A stretch of 64,000 bases of DNA from NCBI GenBank assembly GCA_964057225.1, contig OZ059900.1, positions 21,343,638-21,407,637 of the forward strand, read 5' to 3'. The notes under the pieces are model-generated. The model was given only the letters and a program-made list of their open reading frames with translations, did not search any database and was not told the origin of the DNA. The translations under genes and the position numbers were made by a program. The first letter of the stretch is position 1. Each line of letters opens with the position of its first letter. Below, in pieces: positions 41,004 to 53,222 of this stretch. Origin of the DNA: Auanema rhodensis. Taxonomy: Eukaryota; Nematoda; Chromadorea; Rhabditida; Rhabditidae.

Positions 41004-42029
41004 GCTAATATTGATTAAATCGATTTTTGTTCATATGAGTCGTCAAATGAAACGAATTTCAGCGTGTTACATACTAAAATGAAGCATTTTACATGCTGAA
41101 CACTATAAAAATACAAAAACACAGTATTTCCCATGAGAAATATTTTATTATGCTGGAAAACCAGTTTTTGGAAAGTTCGCTGTAAATAAGGTTTTGACAT
41201 ACGATTTCATGTGTTCAAACTCATGCAATGTCAATGAAACCTAGCTCAAAATTGTTCCTACAACGTCTAGTTCCACTTTCACGACAAAAAAACAGGGGTT
41301 AGAAAATTAAGGAAATTAGCATATTCTGAGGGCACGCCCCTTATGGCTAATATTGATTAAATCGATTTTTGTTCATATGAGTCGTCAAATGAAACGAATT
41401 TCAGCGTGTTACATACTAAAATGAAGCATTTTACATGCTGAACACTATAAAAATACAAAAACACAGTATTTCCCATGAGAAATATTTTATTATGCTGGAA
41501 AACCAGTTTTTGGAAATTTCGCTGTAAACAAGGTTTTGACTTACGATTTCATGTGTTCAAACTCATGCAATGTCAATGAAACCTAGCTCAAAATTGTTCC
41601 TACAACGTCTAGTTCCACTTTCACGACAAAAAAACAGGGGTTAGAAAATTAAGGAAATTAGCATATTCTGAGGGCACGCCCCTTATGGCTAATATTGATT
41701 AAATCGATTTTTGTTCATATGAGTCGTCAAATGAAACGAATTTCAGCGTGTTACATACTAAAATGAAGCATTTTACATGCTGAACACTATAAAAATACAA
41801 AAACACAGTATTTCCCATGAGAAATATTTTATTATGCTGGAAAACCAGTTTTTGGAAAGTTCGCTGTAAATAAGGTTTTGACATACGATTTCATGTGTTC
41901 AAACTCATGCAATGTCAATGAAACCTAGCTCAAAATTGTTCGTACAACGTCTAGTTCCACTTTCACGACAAAAAAACAGGGGTTAGAAAATTAAGGAAAT
42001 TAGCATATTCTGAGGGCACGCCCCTTATG
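41004..42029 (+). repeat. Local run of three aaatgaaacg monomers
   Basis: Three consecutive monomers (41004, 41346, 41688) carry aaatgaaacg. The first and third also have ggaaagttcg, aaataagg and gacatacg, while the middle one is standard at those sites. The third resembles the monomer at 34173 and, like it, is followed by a gctagtattg monomer (42030). The pattern suggests amplification plus partial conversion. Confidence 0.8.
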
Positions 42030-43392
42030 GCTAGTATTGATTAAATCGATTTTTGTTCATATGAGTCGTCAAATGCAACGAATTTCAGCGTGTTACATAC
42101 TAAAATGAAGCATTTCACATGCTGAACACTAGAAAAATACAAAAACACAGTATTTCCCATGAGAAATATTTTATTATGCTGGAAAACCAGTTTTTGGAAA
42201 TTTCGCTGTAAACAAGGTTTTGACTTACGATTTCATGTGTTCAAACTCATGCAATGTCAATGAAACCTAGCTCAAAATTGTTCCTACAACGTCTAGTTCC
42301 ACTTTCACGACAAAAAACAGGGGTTAGAAAATTAAGGAAATTAGCATATTCTGAGGGCACGCCCCTTATGGCTAATATTGATTAAATCGATTTTTGTTCA
42401 TATGAGTCGTCAAATGCAACGAATTTCAGCGTGTTACATACTAAAATGAAGCATTTTACATGCTGAACACTAGAAAAATACAAAAACACAGTATTTCCCA
42501 TGAGAAATATTTTATTATGCTGGAAAACCAGTTTTTGGAAATTTCGCTGTAAACAAGGTTTAGACTTACGATTTCATGTGTTCAAACTCATGCAATGTCA
42601 ATGAAACCTAGCTCAAAATTGTTCCTACAACGTCTAGTTCCACTTTCACGACAAAAAAACAGGGGTTAGAAAATTAAGGAAATTAGCATATTCTGAGGGC
42701 ACGCCCCTTATGGCTAATATTGATTAAATCGATTTTTGTTCATATGAGTCGTCAAATGCAACGAATTTCAGCGTGTTACATACAATGAAGCATTTCACAT
42801 GCTGAACACTAGAAAAATACAAAAACACAGTATTTCCCATGAGAAATATTTTATTATGCTGGAAAACCAGTTTTTGGAAATTTCGCTGTAAACAAGGTTT
42901 TGACTTACGATTTCATGTGTTCAAACTCATGCAATGTCAATGAAACCTAGCTCAAAATTGTTCCTACAACGTCTAGTTCCACTTTCACGACAAAAAACAG
43001 GGGTTAGAAAATTAAGGAAATTAGCATATTCTGAGGGCACGCCCCTTATGGCTAATATTGATTAAATCGATTTTTGTTCATATGAGTCGTCAAATGCAAC
43101 GAATTTCAGCGTGTTACATACTAAAATGAAGCATTTTACATGCTGAACACTAGAAAAATACAAAAACACAGTATTTCCCATGAGAAATATTTTATTATGC
43201 TGGAAAACCAGTTTTTGGAAATTTCGCTGTAAACAAGGTTTTGACTTACGATTTCATGTGTTCAAACTCATGCAATGTCAATGAAACCTAGCTCAAAATT
43301 GTTCCTACAACGTCTAGTTCCACTTTCACGACAAAAAAACAGGGGTTAGAAAATTAAGGAAATTAGCATATTCTGAGGGCACGCCCCTTATG

Positions 43393-44760
43393 GCTAATAT
43401 TGATTAAATCGATTTTTGTTCATATGAGTCGTCAAATGCAACGAATTTCAGCGTGTTACATACTAAAATGAAGCATTTTACATGCTGAACACTAGAAAAA
43501 TACAAAAACACAGTATTTCTCATGAGAAATATTTTATTATGCTGGAAAACCAGTTTTTGGAAATTTCGCTGTAAACAAGGTTTTGACTTACGATTTCATG
43601 TGTTCAAACTCATGCAATGTCAATGAAACCTAGCTCAAAATTGTTTGTACAACGTCTAGTTCCACTTTCACGACAAAAAAACAGGGGTTAGAAAATTAAG
43701 GAAATTAGCATATTCTGAGGGCACGCCCCTTATGGCTAATATTGATTAAATCGATTTTTGTTCATATGAGTCGTCAAATGCAACGAATTTCAGCGTGTTA
43801 CATACTAAAATGAAGCATTTCACATGCTGAACACTAAAAAAATACAAAAACACAGTATTTCCCATGAGAAATATTTTATTATGCTGGAAAACCAGTTTTT
43901 GGAAATTTCGCTGTAAACAAGTTTTTGACTTACGATTTTATGTGTTCAAACTCATGCAATGTCAATGAAACCTAGCTCATAATTGTTCCTACAACGTCTA
44001 GTTCCACTTTCACGACAAAAAAACAGGGGTTAGAAAATTAAGGAAATTAGCATATTCTGAGGGCACGCCTCTTATGGCTAATATTGATTAAATCGATTTT
44101 TGTTCATATGAGTCGTCAAATGCAACGAATTTCAGCGTGTTACATACTAAAATGAAGCATTTTACATGCTGAACACTATAAAAATACAAAAACACAGTAT
44201 TTCCCATGAGAAATATTTTATTATGCTGGAAAACCAGTTTTTGGAAATTTCGCTGTAAACAAGGTTTTGACTTACGATTTCATCTGTTCAAACTCATGCA
44301 ATGTCAATGAAACCTAGCTCAAAATTGTTCGTACAACGTCTAGTTCCACTTTCACGACAAAAAAACAGGGGTTAGAAAATTAAGGAAATTAGCATATTCT
44401 GAGGGCACGCCCCTTATGGCTAATATTGATTAAATCGATTTTTGTTCATATGAGTAGTCAAATGCAACGAATTTCAGCGTGTCACATACTAAAATGAAGC
44501 ATTTTACATGCTGAACACTAGAAAAATACAAAAACACAGTATTTCCCATGAGAAATATTTTATTATGCTGGAAAACCAGTTTTTGGAAATTTCGCTGTAA
44601 ACAAGGTTTTGACTTACGATTTCATGTGTTCAAACTCATGCAATGTCAATGAAACCTAGCTCAAAATTGTTCGTACAACGTCTAGTTCCACTTTCACGAC
44701 AAAAAAACAGGGGTTAGAAAATTAAGGAAATTAGCATATTCTGAGGGCACGCCCCTTATG
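43393..44760 (+). repeat. Second copy of the four-monomer block 37926-39293
   Basis: Tags (perfect palindrome with TG; gattttatg with ctcataattg and gcctctt; catctgttc; gtagtc with gtgtcacat) occur in the same order as 5467 bp upstream. The block leads directly into the 6-monomer repeat at 44761. Confidence 0.87.
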
Positions 44761-47700
44761 GCTAATATTGATTAAATCGATTTTTGTTCATATGAGTCGT
44801 CAAATGCAACGAATTTCAGCGTGTTACATACTAAAATGAAGCATTTTACATGCTGAACACTAGAAAAATACAAAAACACAGTATTTCCCATGAGAAATAT
44901 TTTATTATGCTGGAAAACCAGTTTTTGGAAATTTCGCTGTAAACAAGGTTTTGACTTACGATTTCATGTGTTCAAACTCATGCAATGTCAATGAAACCTA
45001 TCTCAAAATTGTTCCTACAACGTCTAGTTCCACTTTCACGACAAAAAAACAGGGGTTAGAAAATTAAGGAAATTAGCATATTCTGAGGGCACGCCCCTTA
45101 TGGCTAATATTGATTAAATCGATTTTTGTTCATATGAGTCGTCAAATGAAACGAATTTCAGCGTGTTACATACTAAAATGAAGCATTTTACATGCTGAAC
45201 ACTATAAAAATACAAAAACACAGTATTTCCCATGAGAAATATTTTATTATGCTGGAAAACCAGTTTTTGGAAATTTCGCTGTAAACAAGTTTTTGACTTA
45301 CGATTTCATGTGTTCAAACTCATGCAATGTCAATGAAACCTAGCTCATAATTGTTCCTACAACGTCTAGTTCCACTTTCACGACAAAAAAACAGGGGTTA
45401 GAAAATTAAGGAAATTAGCATATTCTGAGGGCACGCCTCTTATGGCTAATATTGATTAAATCGATTTTTGTTCATATGAGTCGTCAAATGCAACGAATTT
45501 CAGCGTGTTACATACTAAAATGAAGCATTTTACATGCTGAACACTATAAAAATACAAAAACACAGTATTTCCCATGAGAAATATTTTATTATGCTGGAAA
45601 ACCAGTTTTTGGAAATTTCGCTGTAAACAAGGTTTTGACTTACGATTTCATCTGTTCAAACTCATGCAATGTCAATGAAACCTAGCTCAAAATTGTTCGT
45701 ACAACGTCTAGTTCCACTTTCACGACAAAAAAACAGGGGTTAGAAAATTAAGGAAATTAGCATATTCTGAGGGCACGCCCCTTATGGCTAATATTGATTA
45801 AATCGATTTTTGTTCATATGAGTAGTCAAATGCAACGAATTTCAGCGTGTTACATACTAAAATGAAGCATTTTACATGCTGAACACTAGAAAAATACAAA
45901 AACACAGTATTTCCCATGAGAAATATTTTATTATGCTGGAAAACCAGTTTTTGGAAATTTCGCTGTAAACAAGGTTTTGACTTACGATTTCATGTGTTCA
46001 AACTCATGCAATGTCAATGAAACCTAGCTCAAAATTGTTCGTACAACGTCTAGTTCCACTTTCACGACAAAAAAACAGGGGTTAGAAAATTAAGGAAATT
46101 AGCATATTCTGAGGGCACGCCCCTTATGGCTAATATTGATTAAATCGATTTTTGTTCATATGAGTCGTCAAATGCAACGAATTTCAGCGTGTTACATACT
46201 AAAATGAAGCATTTTACATGCTGAACACTATAAAAATACAAAAACACAGTATTTCCCATGAGAAATATTTTATTATGCTGGAAAACCAGTTTTTGGAAAT
46301 TTCGCTGTAAACAAGGTTTTGACTTACGATTTCATCTGTTCAAACTCATGCAATGTCAATGAAACCTAGCTCAAAATTGTTCGTACAACGTCTAGTTCCA
46401 CTTTCACGACAAAAAAACAGGGGTTAGAAAATTAAGGAAATTAGCATATTCTGAGGGCACGCCCCTTATGGCTAATATTGATTAAATCGATTTTTGTTCA
46501 TATGAGTAGTCAAATGCAACGAATTTCAGCGTGTCACATACTAAAATGAAGCATTTTACATGCTGAACATTAGAAAAATACAAAAACACAGTATTTCCCA
46601 TGAGAAATATTTTATTATGCTGGAAAACCAGTTTTTGGAAATTTCGCTGTAAACAAGGTTTTGACTTACGATTTCATGTGTTCAAACTCATGCAATGTCA
46701 ATGAAACCTAGCTCAAAATTGTTCGTACAACGTCTAGTTCCACTTTCACGACAAAAAAACAGGGGTTAGAAAATTAAGGAAATTAGCATATTCTGAGGGC
46801 ACGCCCCTTATGGCTAATATTGATTAAATCGATTTTTGTTCATATGAGTCGTCAAATGCAACGAATTTCAGCGTGTTACATACTAAAATGAAGCATTTTA
46901 CATGCTGAACACTAGAAAAATACAAAAACACAGTATTTCCCATGAGAAATATTTTATTATGCTGGAAAACCAGTTTTTGGAAATTTCGCTGTAAACAAGG
47001 TTTTGACTTACGATTTCATGTGTTCAAACTCATGCAATGTCAATGAAACCTATCTCAAAATTGTTCCTACAACGTCTAGTTCCACTTTCACGACAAAAAA
47101 ACAGGGGTTAGAAAATTAAGGAAATTAGCATATTCTGAGGGCACGCCCCTTATGGCTAATATTGATTAAATCGATTTTTGTTCATATGAGTCGTCAAATG
47201 AAACGAATTTCAGCGTGTTACATACTAAAATGAAGCATTTTACATGCTGAACACTATAAAAATACAAAAACACAGTATTTCCCATGAGAAATATTTTATT
47301 ATGCTGGAAAACCAGTTTTTGGAAATTTCGCTGTAAACAAGTTTTTGACTTACGATTTCATGTGTTGAAACTCATGCAATGTCAATGAAACCTAGCTCAT
47401 AATTGTTCCTACAACGTCTAGTTCCACTTTCACGACAAAAAAACAGGGGTTAGAAAATTAAGGAAATTAGCATATTCTGAGGGCACGCCTCTTATGGCTA
47501 ATATTGATTAAATCGATTTTTGTTCATATGAGTCGTCAAATGCAACGAATTTCAGCGTGTTACATACTAAAATGAAGCATTTTACATGCTGAACACTATA
47601 AAAATACAAAAACACAGTATTTCCCATGAGAAATATTTTATTATGCTGGAAAACCAGTTTTTGGAAATTTCGCTGTAAACAAGGTTTTGACTTACGATTT

Positions 47701-48180
47701 CATCTGTTCAAACTCATGCAATGTCAATGAAACCTAGCTCAAAATTGTTCGTACAACGTCTAGTTCCACTTTCACGACAAAAAAACAGGGGTTAGAAAAT
47801 TAAGGAAATTAGCATATTCTGAGGGCACGCCCCTTATGGCTAATATTGATTAAATCGATTTTTGTTCATATGAGTAGTCAAATGCAACGAATTTCAGCGT
47901 GTTACATACTAAAATGAAGCATTTTACATGCTGAACACTAGAAAAATACAAAAACACAGTATTTCCCATGAGAAATATTTTATTATGCTGGAAAACCAGT
48001 TTTTGGAAATTTCGCTGTAAACAAGGTTTTGACTTACGATTTCATGTGTTCAAACTCATGCAATGTCAATGAAACCTAGCTCAAAATTGTTCGTACAACG
48101 TCTAGTTCCACTTTCACGACAAAAAAACAGGGGTTAGAAAATTAAGGAAATTAGCATATTCTGAGGGCACGCCCCTTATG
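44761..48180 (+). repeat. 6-monomer higher-order repeat (2052 bp), one full and one four-monomer copy
   Basis: The unit starts with a cctatctc monomer (44761), followed by aaatgaaacg with ctcataattg and gcctctt (45103), catctgttc (45445), gtagtc (45787), catctgttc (46129), and gtagtc with gtgtcacat and gaacattag (46471). The order restarts at 46813 and runs four monomers, to 48180, before an unrelated type begins at 48181. A private change, tgttgaaactc, marks the second copy near 47366. Confidence 0.9.
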
Positions 48181-49420
48181 GCTAATATTGATTAAATCGA
48201 TTTTTGTTCATATGAGTCGTCAAATGCAACGAATTTCAGCGTGTTACATACTAAAATGAAGCATTTTACATGCTGAACACTAGAAAAATACAAAAACACA
48301 GTATTTCCCATGAGAAATATTTTATTATACTGGAAACCAGTTTTTGGAATTTTCGCTGTAAACAAGGTTTTGACTTACGATTTCATGTGTTCAAACTCAT
48401 GCAATGTCAATGAAACCTAGCTCAAAATTGTTCCTACAACGTCTAGTTCCACTTTCACGACAAAAAAACAGGGGTTAGAAAATTAAGGAAATTAGCATAT
48501 TCTGAGGGCACGCCCTTTATGGCTAATATTGATTAAATCGATTTTTGTTCATATGGGTCGTCAAATGCAACGAATTTCAGCGTGTTACATACTAAAATGA
48601 AGCATTTTACATGCTGAACACTATAAAAATACAAAAACACAGTATTTCCCATGAGAAATATTTTATTATGCTGGAAAACCAGTTTTTGGAAATTTCGCTG
48701 TAAACAAGGTTTTGACTTACGATTTCATGTGTTCAAACTCATGCAATGTCAATGAAACCTAGCTCAAAATTGTTCCTACAACGTCTAGTTCCACTTTCAC
48801 GACAAAAAAACAGGGGTTAGAAAATTAAGGAAATTAGCATATTCTGAGGGCACGCCCCTTATGGCTAATATTGATTAAATCGATTTTTGTTCATATGAGT
48901 AGTCAAATGCAACGAATTTCAGCGTGTTACATACTAAAATGAAGCATTTTACATGCTGAACACTAGAAAAATACAAAAACACAGTATTTCCCATGAGAAA
49001 TATTTTATTATGCTGGAAAACCAGTTTTTGGAAATTTCGCTGTAAACAAGGTTTTGACTTACGATTTCATGTGTTCAAACTCATGCAATGTCAATGAAAC
49101 CTAGCTCAAAACTGTTCCTACAACGTCTAGTTCCACTTTCACGACAAAAAAACAGGGGTTAGAAAATTAAGGAAATTAGCATATTCTGAGGGCACGCCCC
49201 TTATGGCTAATATTGATTAAATCGATTTTTGTTCATATGAGTCGTCAAATGCAACGAATTTCAGCGTGTTACATACTAAAATGAAGCATTTTACATGCTG
49301 AACACTATAAAAATACAAAAACACAGTATTTCCCATGAGAAATATTTTATTATGCTGGAAAACCAGTTTTTGGAAATTTCGCTGTAAACAAGGTTTTGAC
49401 TTACGATTTCATGTGTTCAA
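48181..49420 (+). repeat. Satellite monomers without clear local higher-order structure
   Basis: The first monomer has ttattatactggaaaccag (one A lost and an ATG changed) together with ggaattttcg, an allele otherwise confined to about 4.2-27.2 kb. The next has catatgggtcg. The stretch then leads into the source region of the inverted copy. No repeat order within it was recognised. Confidence 0.75.
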
Positions 49421-51814
49421 ACTCATGCAATGTCAATGAAACCTAGCTCATAATTGTTCCTACAACGTCTAGTTCCACTTTCACGACAAAAAAACAGGGG
49501 TTAGAAAATTAAGAAAATTAGCATATTCTGAGGGCACGCCTCTTATGGCTAATATTGATTAAATCGATTTTTGTTCATATGAGTCGTCAAATGCAACGAA
49601 TTTCAGCGTGTTACATACTAAAATGAAGCATTTTACATGCTGAACACTATAAAAATACAAAAACACAGTATTTCCCATGAGAAATATTTTATTATGCTGG
49701 AAAACCAGTTTTTGGAAATTTCGCTGTAAACAAGGTTTTGACTTACGATTTCATGTGTTCAAACTCATGCAATGTCAATGAAACCTAGCTCAAAATTGTT
49801 CGTACAACGTCTAGTTCCACTTTCACGACAAAAAAACAGGGGTTAGAAAATTAAGGAAATTAGCATATTCTGAGGGCACGCCCCTTATGGCTAATATTGA
49901 TTAAATCGATTTTTGTTCATATGAGTCGTCAAATGCAACGAATTTCAGCGTGTTACATACTAAAATGAAGCATTTTACATGCTGAACACTAAAAAAATAC
50001 AAAAACACAGTATTTCCCATGAGAAATATTTTATTATGCTGGAAAACCAGTTTTTGGAAATTTCGCTGTAAACAAGGTTTTGACTTACGATTTCATGTGT
50101 TCAAACTCATGCAATGTCAGTGAAACCTAGCTCAAAATTGTTCCTACAACGTCTAGTTCCACTTTCACGACAAAAAAACAGGGGTTAGAAAATTAAGGAA
50201 ATTAGCATATTCTGAGGGCACGCCCTTTATGGCTAATATTGATTAAATCGATTTTTGTTCATATGAGTCGTCAAATGCAACGAATTTCAGCGTGTTACAT
50301 ACTAAAATGAAGCATTTTACATGCTGAACACTATAAAAATACAAAAACACAGTATTTCCCATGAGAAATATTTTATTATGCTGGAAAACCAGTTTTTGGA
50401 AATTTCGCTGTAAACAAGGTTTTGACTTACGATTTCATGTGTTCAAACTCATGCAATGTCAATGAAACCTAGCTCAAAATTGTTCCTACAACGTCTAGTT
50501 CCACTTTCACGACAAAAAAACAGGGGTTAGAAAATTAAGGAAATTAGCATATTCTGAGGGCACGCCCTTTATGGCTAATATTGATTAAATCGATTTTTGT
50601 TCATATGAGTCGTCAAATGCAACGAATTTCAGCGTGTTACATACTAAAATGAAGCATTTTACATGCTGAACACTATAAAAATACAAAAACACAGTATTTC
50701 CCATGAGAAATATTTTATTATGCTGGAAAATCAGTTTTTGGAAATTTCGCTGTAAACAAGGTTTTGACTTACAATTTCATGTGTTCAAACTCATGCAATG
50801 TCAATGAAACCTAGCTCAAAATTGTTCCTACAACGTCTAATTCCACTTTCACGACAAAAAAACAGGGGTTAGAAAATTAAGGAAATTAGCATATTCTGAG
50901 GGCACGCCCCTTATGGCTAATATTGATTAAATCGATTTTTGTTCATATGAGTCGTGAAATGCAACGAATTTCAGCGTGTTACATACTAAAATGAAGCATT
51001 TTACATGCTGAACACTAGAAAAATACAAAAACACAGTATTTCCCATGAGAAATATTTTATTATGCTGGAAAACCAGTTTTTGGAAATTTCGCTGTAAACA
51101 AGGTTTTGACTTACGATTTCATGTGTTCAAACTCATGCAATGTCAATGAAACCTAGCTCAAAATTGTTCGTACAACGTCTAGTTCCACTTTCACGACAAA
51201 AAAACAGGGGTTAGAAAATTAAGGAAGTTAGCATATTCTGAGGGCACGCCCCTTATGGCTAATATTGATTAAATCGATTTTTGTTCATATGAGTCGTCAA
51301 ATGCAACGAATTTCAGCGTGTTACATACTAAAATGAAGCATTTTACATGCTGAACACTAGAAAAATACAAAAACACAGTATTTCCCATGAGAAATATTTT
51401 ATTATGCTGGAAAACCAGTTTTTGGAAATTTCGCTGTAAACAAGGTTTTGACTTACGATTTCATGTGTTCAAACTCATGCAATGTCAATGAAACCTAGCT
51501 CAAAATTGTTCCTACAACGTCTAGTTCCACTTTCACGACAAAAAAACAGGGGTTAGAAAATTAAGGAAATTAGCATATTCTGAGGGCACGCCCCTTATGG
51601 CTAATATTGATTAAATCGATTTTTGTTCATATGAGTCGTCAAATGCAACGAATTTCAGCGTGTTACATACTAAAATGAAGCATTTTACATGCTGAACACT
51701 AGAAAAATACAAAAACACAGTATTTCCCATGAGAAATATTTTATTATGCTGGAAAACCAGTTTTTGGAAATTTCGCTGTAAACAAGGTTTTGACTTACGA
51801 TTTCATGTGTTCAA
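49421..51814 (+). repeat. Forward counterpart of the inverted segment (seven monomers)
   Basis: Private variants here reappear, reverse-complemented and in mirror order, at 53879-56272 (paired coordinates sum to 105693): ctcataattg and ttaagaaaatt with gcctctt in the first monomer; ctaaaaaaatac in the second; gtcagtgaaacc (50120 versus 55573) with gcccttt in the third; ggaaaatcag and acttacaattt in the fourth; tctaattcc and gtcgtgaaatg in the fifth; ggaagttagc in the sixth; a standard CC monomer in the seventh. No indel separates them. The mirror relation stops after the seventh: the forward eighth has ctagctgaaaa, but the inverted one does not. Confidence 0.93.
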
Positions 51815-53162
51815 ACTCATGCAATGTCAATGAAACCTAGCTGAAAATTGTTCCTACAACGTCTAGTTCCACTTTCACGACAAAAAAACAGGGGATAGAA
51901 AATTAAGGAAATTAGCATATTCTGAGGGCACGCCCCTTATGGCTAATATTGATTAAATCGATTTTTGTTCATATGAGTCGTCAAATGCAACGAATTTCAG
52001 CGTGTTACATACTAAAATGAAGCATTTTACATGCTGAACACTATAAAAATACAGAAACACAGTATTTCCCATGAGAAATATTTTATTATGCTGGAAAACC
52101 AGTTTTTGGAAATTTCGCTGTAAACAAGGTTTTGACTTACGATTTCATGTGTTCAAACTCATGCAATGTCAATGAAACCTAGCTCAAAATTGTTCGTACA
52201 ACGTCTAGTTCCACTTTCACGACAAAAAAACAGGGGTTAGAAAATTAAGGAAATTAGCATATTCTGAGGGCACGCCCCTTATGGCTAATATTGATTAAAT
52301 CGATTTTTGTTCATATGAGTCGTCAAATGCAACGAATTTCAGCGTGTTACATACTAAAATGAAGCATTTTACATGCTGAACACTATAAAAATACAAAAAC
52401 ACAGTATTTCCCATGAGAAATATTTTATTATGCTGGAAAACAAGTTTTTGGAAATTTCGCTGTAAACAAGGTTTTGACTTACGATTTCATGTGTTCAAAC
52501 TCATGCAATGTCAATGAAACCTAGCTCAAAATTGTTCGTACAACGTCTAGTTCCACTTTCACGACAAAAAAACAGGGGTTAGAAAATTAAGGAAATTAGC
52601 ATATTCTGAGGGCACGCCCCTTATGGCTAATATTGATTAAATCGATTTTTGTTCATATGAGTCGTCAAATGCAACGAATTTCAGCGTGTTACATACTAAA
52701 ATGAAGCATTTTACATGCTGAACACTATAAAAATACAAAAACACAGTATTTCCCATGAGAAATATTTTATTATGCTGGAAAACCAGTTTTTGGAAATTTC
52801 GCTGTAAACAAGGTTTTGACTTACGATTTCATGTGTTCAAACTCATGCAATGTCAATGAAACCTAGCTCAACATTGTTCCTACAACGTCTAGTTCCACTT
52901 TCACGACAAAAAACAGGGGTTAGAAAATTAAGGAAATTAGCATATTCTGAGGGCACGCCCCTTATGGCTAATATTGATTAAATCGATTTTTGTTCATATG
53001 AGTCGTCAAATGCAACGAATTTCAGCGTGTTACATACTAAAATGAAGCATTTTACATGCTGAACACTAAAAAAATACAAAAACACAGTATTTCCCATGAG
53101 AAATATTTTATTATGCTGGAAAACCAGTTTTTGGAAATTTCGCTGTAAACAAGGTTTTGACT
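51815..53162 (+). repeat. Forward monomers between the source and the inversion junction
   Basis: Private changes are ctagctgaaaa, ggggatagaaaa and atacagaaacac (first monomer), ggaaaacaagttttt (second), and ctcaacattg with a 6-A run (fourth). None of these is found in the inverted segment, so this stretch did not take part in the mirrored duplication, or was replaced later. The last monomer is truncated at ttttgactt by the junction. Confidence 0.85.
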
Positions 53163-53222
53163 TTTGAGCTAGGTTTCATTGACATTGCATGAGTTTGAAC
53201 ACATGAAATCGTAAGTCAAAAC
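53154..53222. other. Left inversion junction: palindrome centre with 49 bp spacer
   Basis: Forward sequence ends with gttttgactt (to 53163). Reverse-strand sequence begins with ttttgagctagg (from 53162), leaving two shared T bases. The forward arm ending at 53163 is the reverse complement of the arm starting at 53213 (aagtcaaaac), separated by 53164-53212. The arms extend for kilobases with few mismatches, so this is a potential giant hairpin or cruciform. Confidence 0.93.

Larger units (their letters stand above)
1..53162 (+). repeat. 342 bp satellite array, forward block (about 155 monomers)
   Basis: The sequence is an uninterrupted head-to-tail array. Each unit is recognised by its start gctaatattgattaaatcg and by the block ending gggcacgccccttatg. 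Starts fall at 1, 342, 684, 1026, 1369, 1711 and so on, giving a 342 bp period. Deviations come from an A-run of 6-8 bases, a 3 bp deletion class and rare small indels. Neighbouring monomers differ by only a few substitutions. I found no unique DNA, transposon remnant, gene or RNA gene between monomers. Private variants allow larger duplicated blocks to be traced; these are listed separately. The block ends abruptly at the inversion junction near 53162. Centromeric or pericentromeric heterochromatin is the likely location, but that is inferred from the structure alone. Confidence 0.98.
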
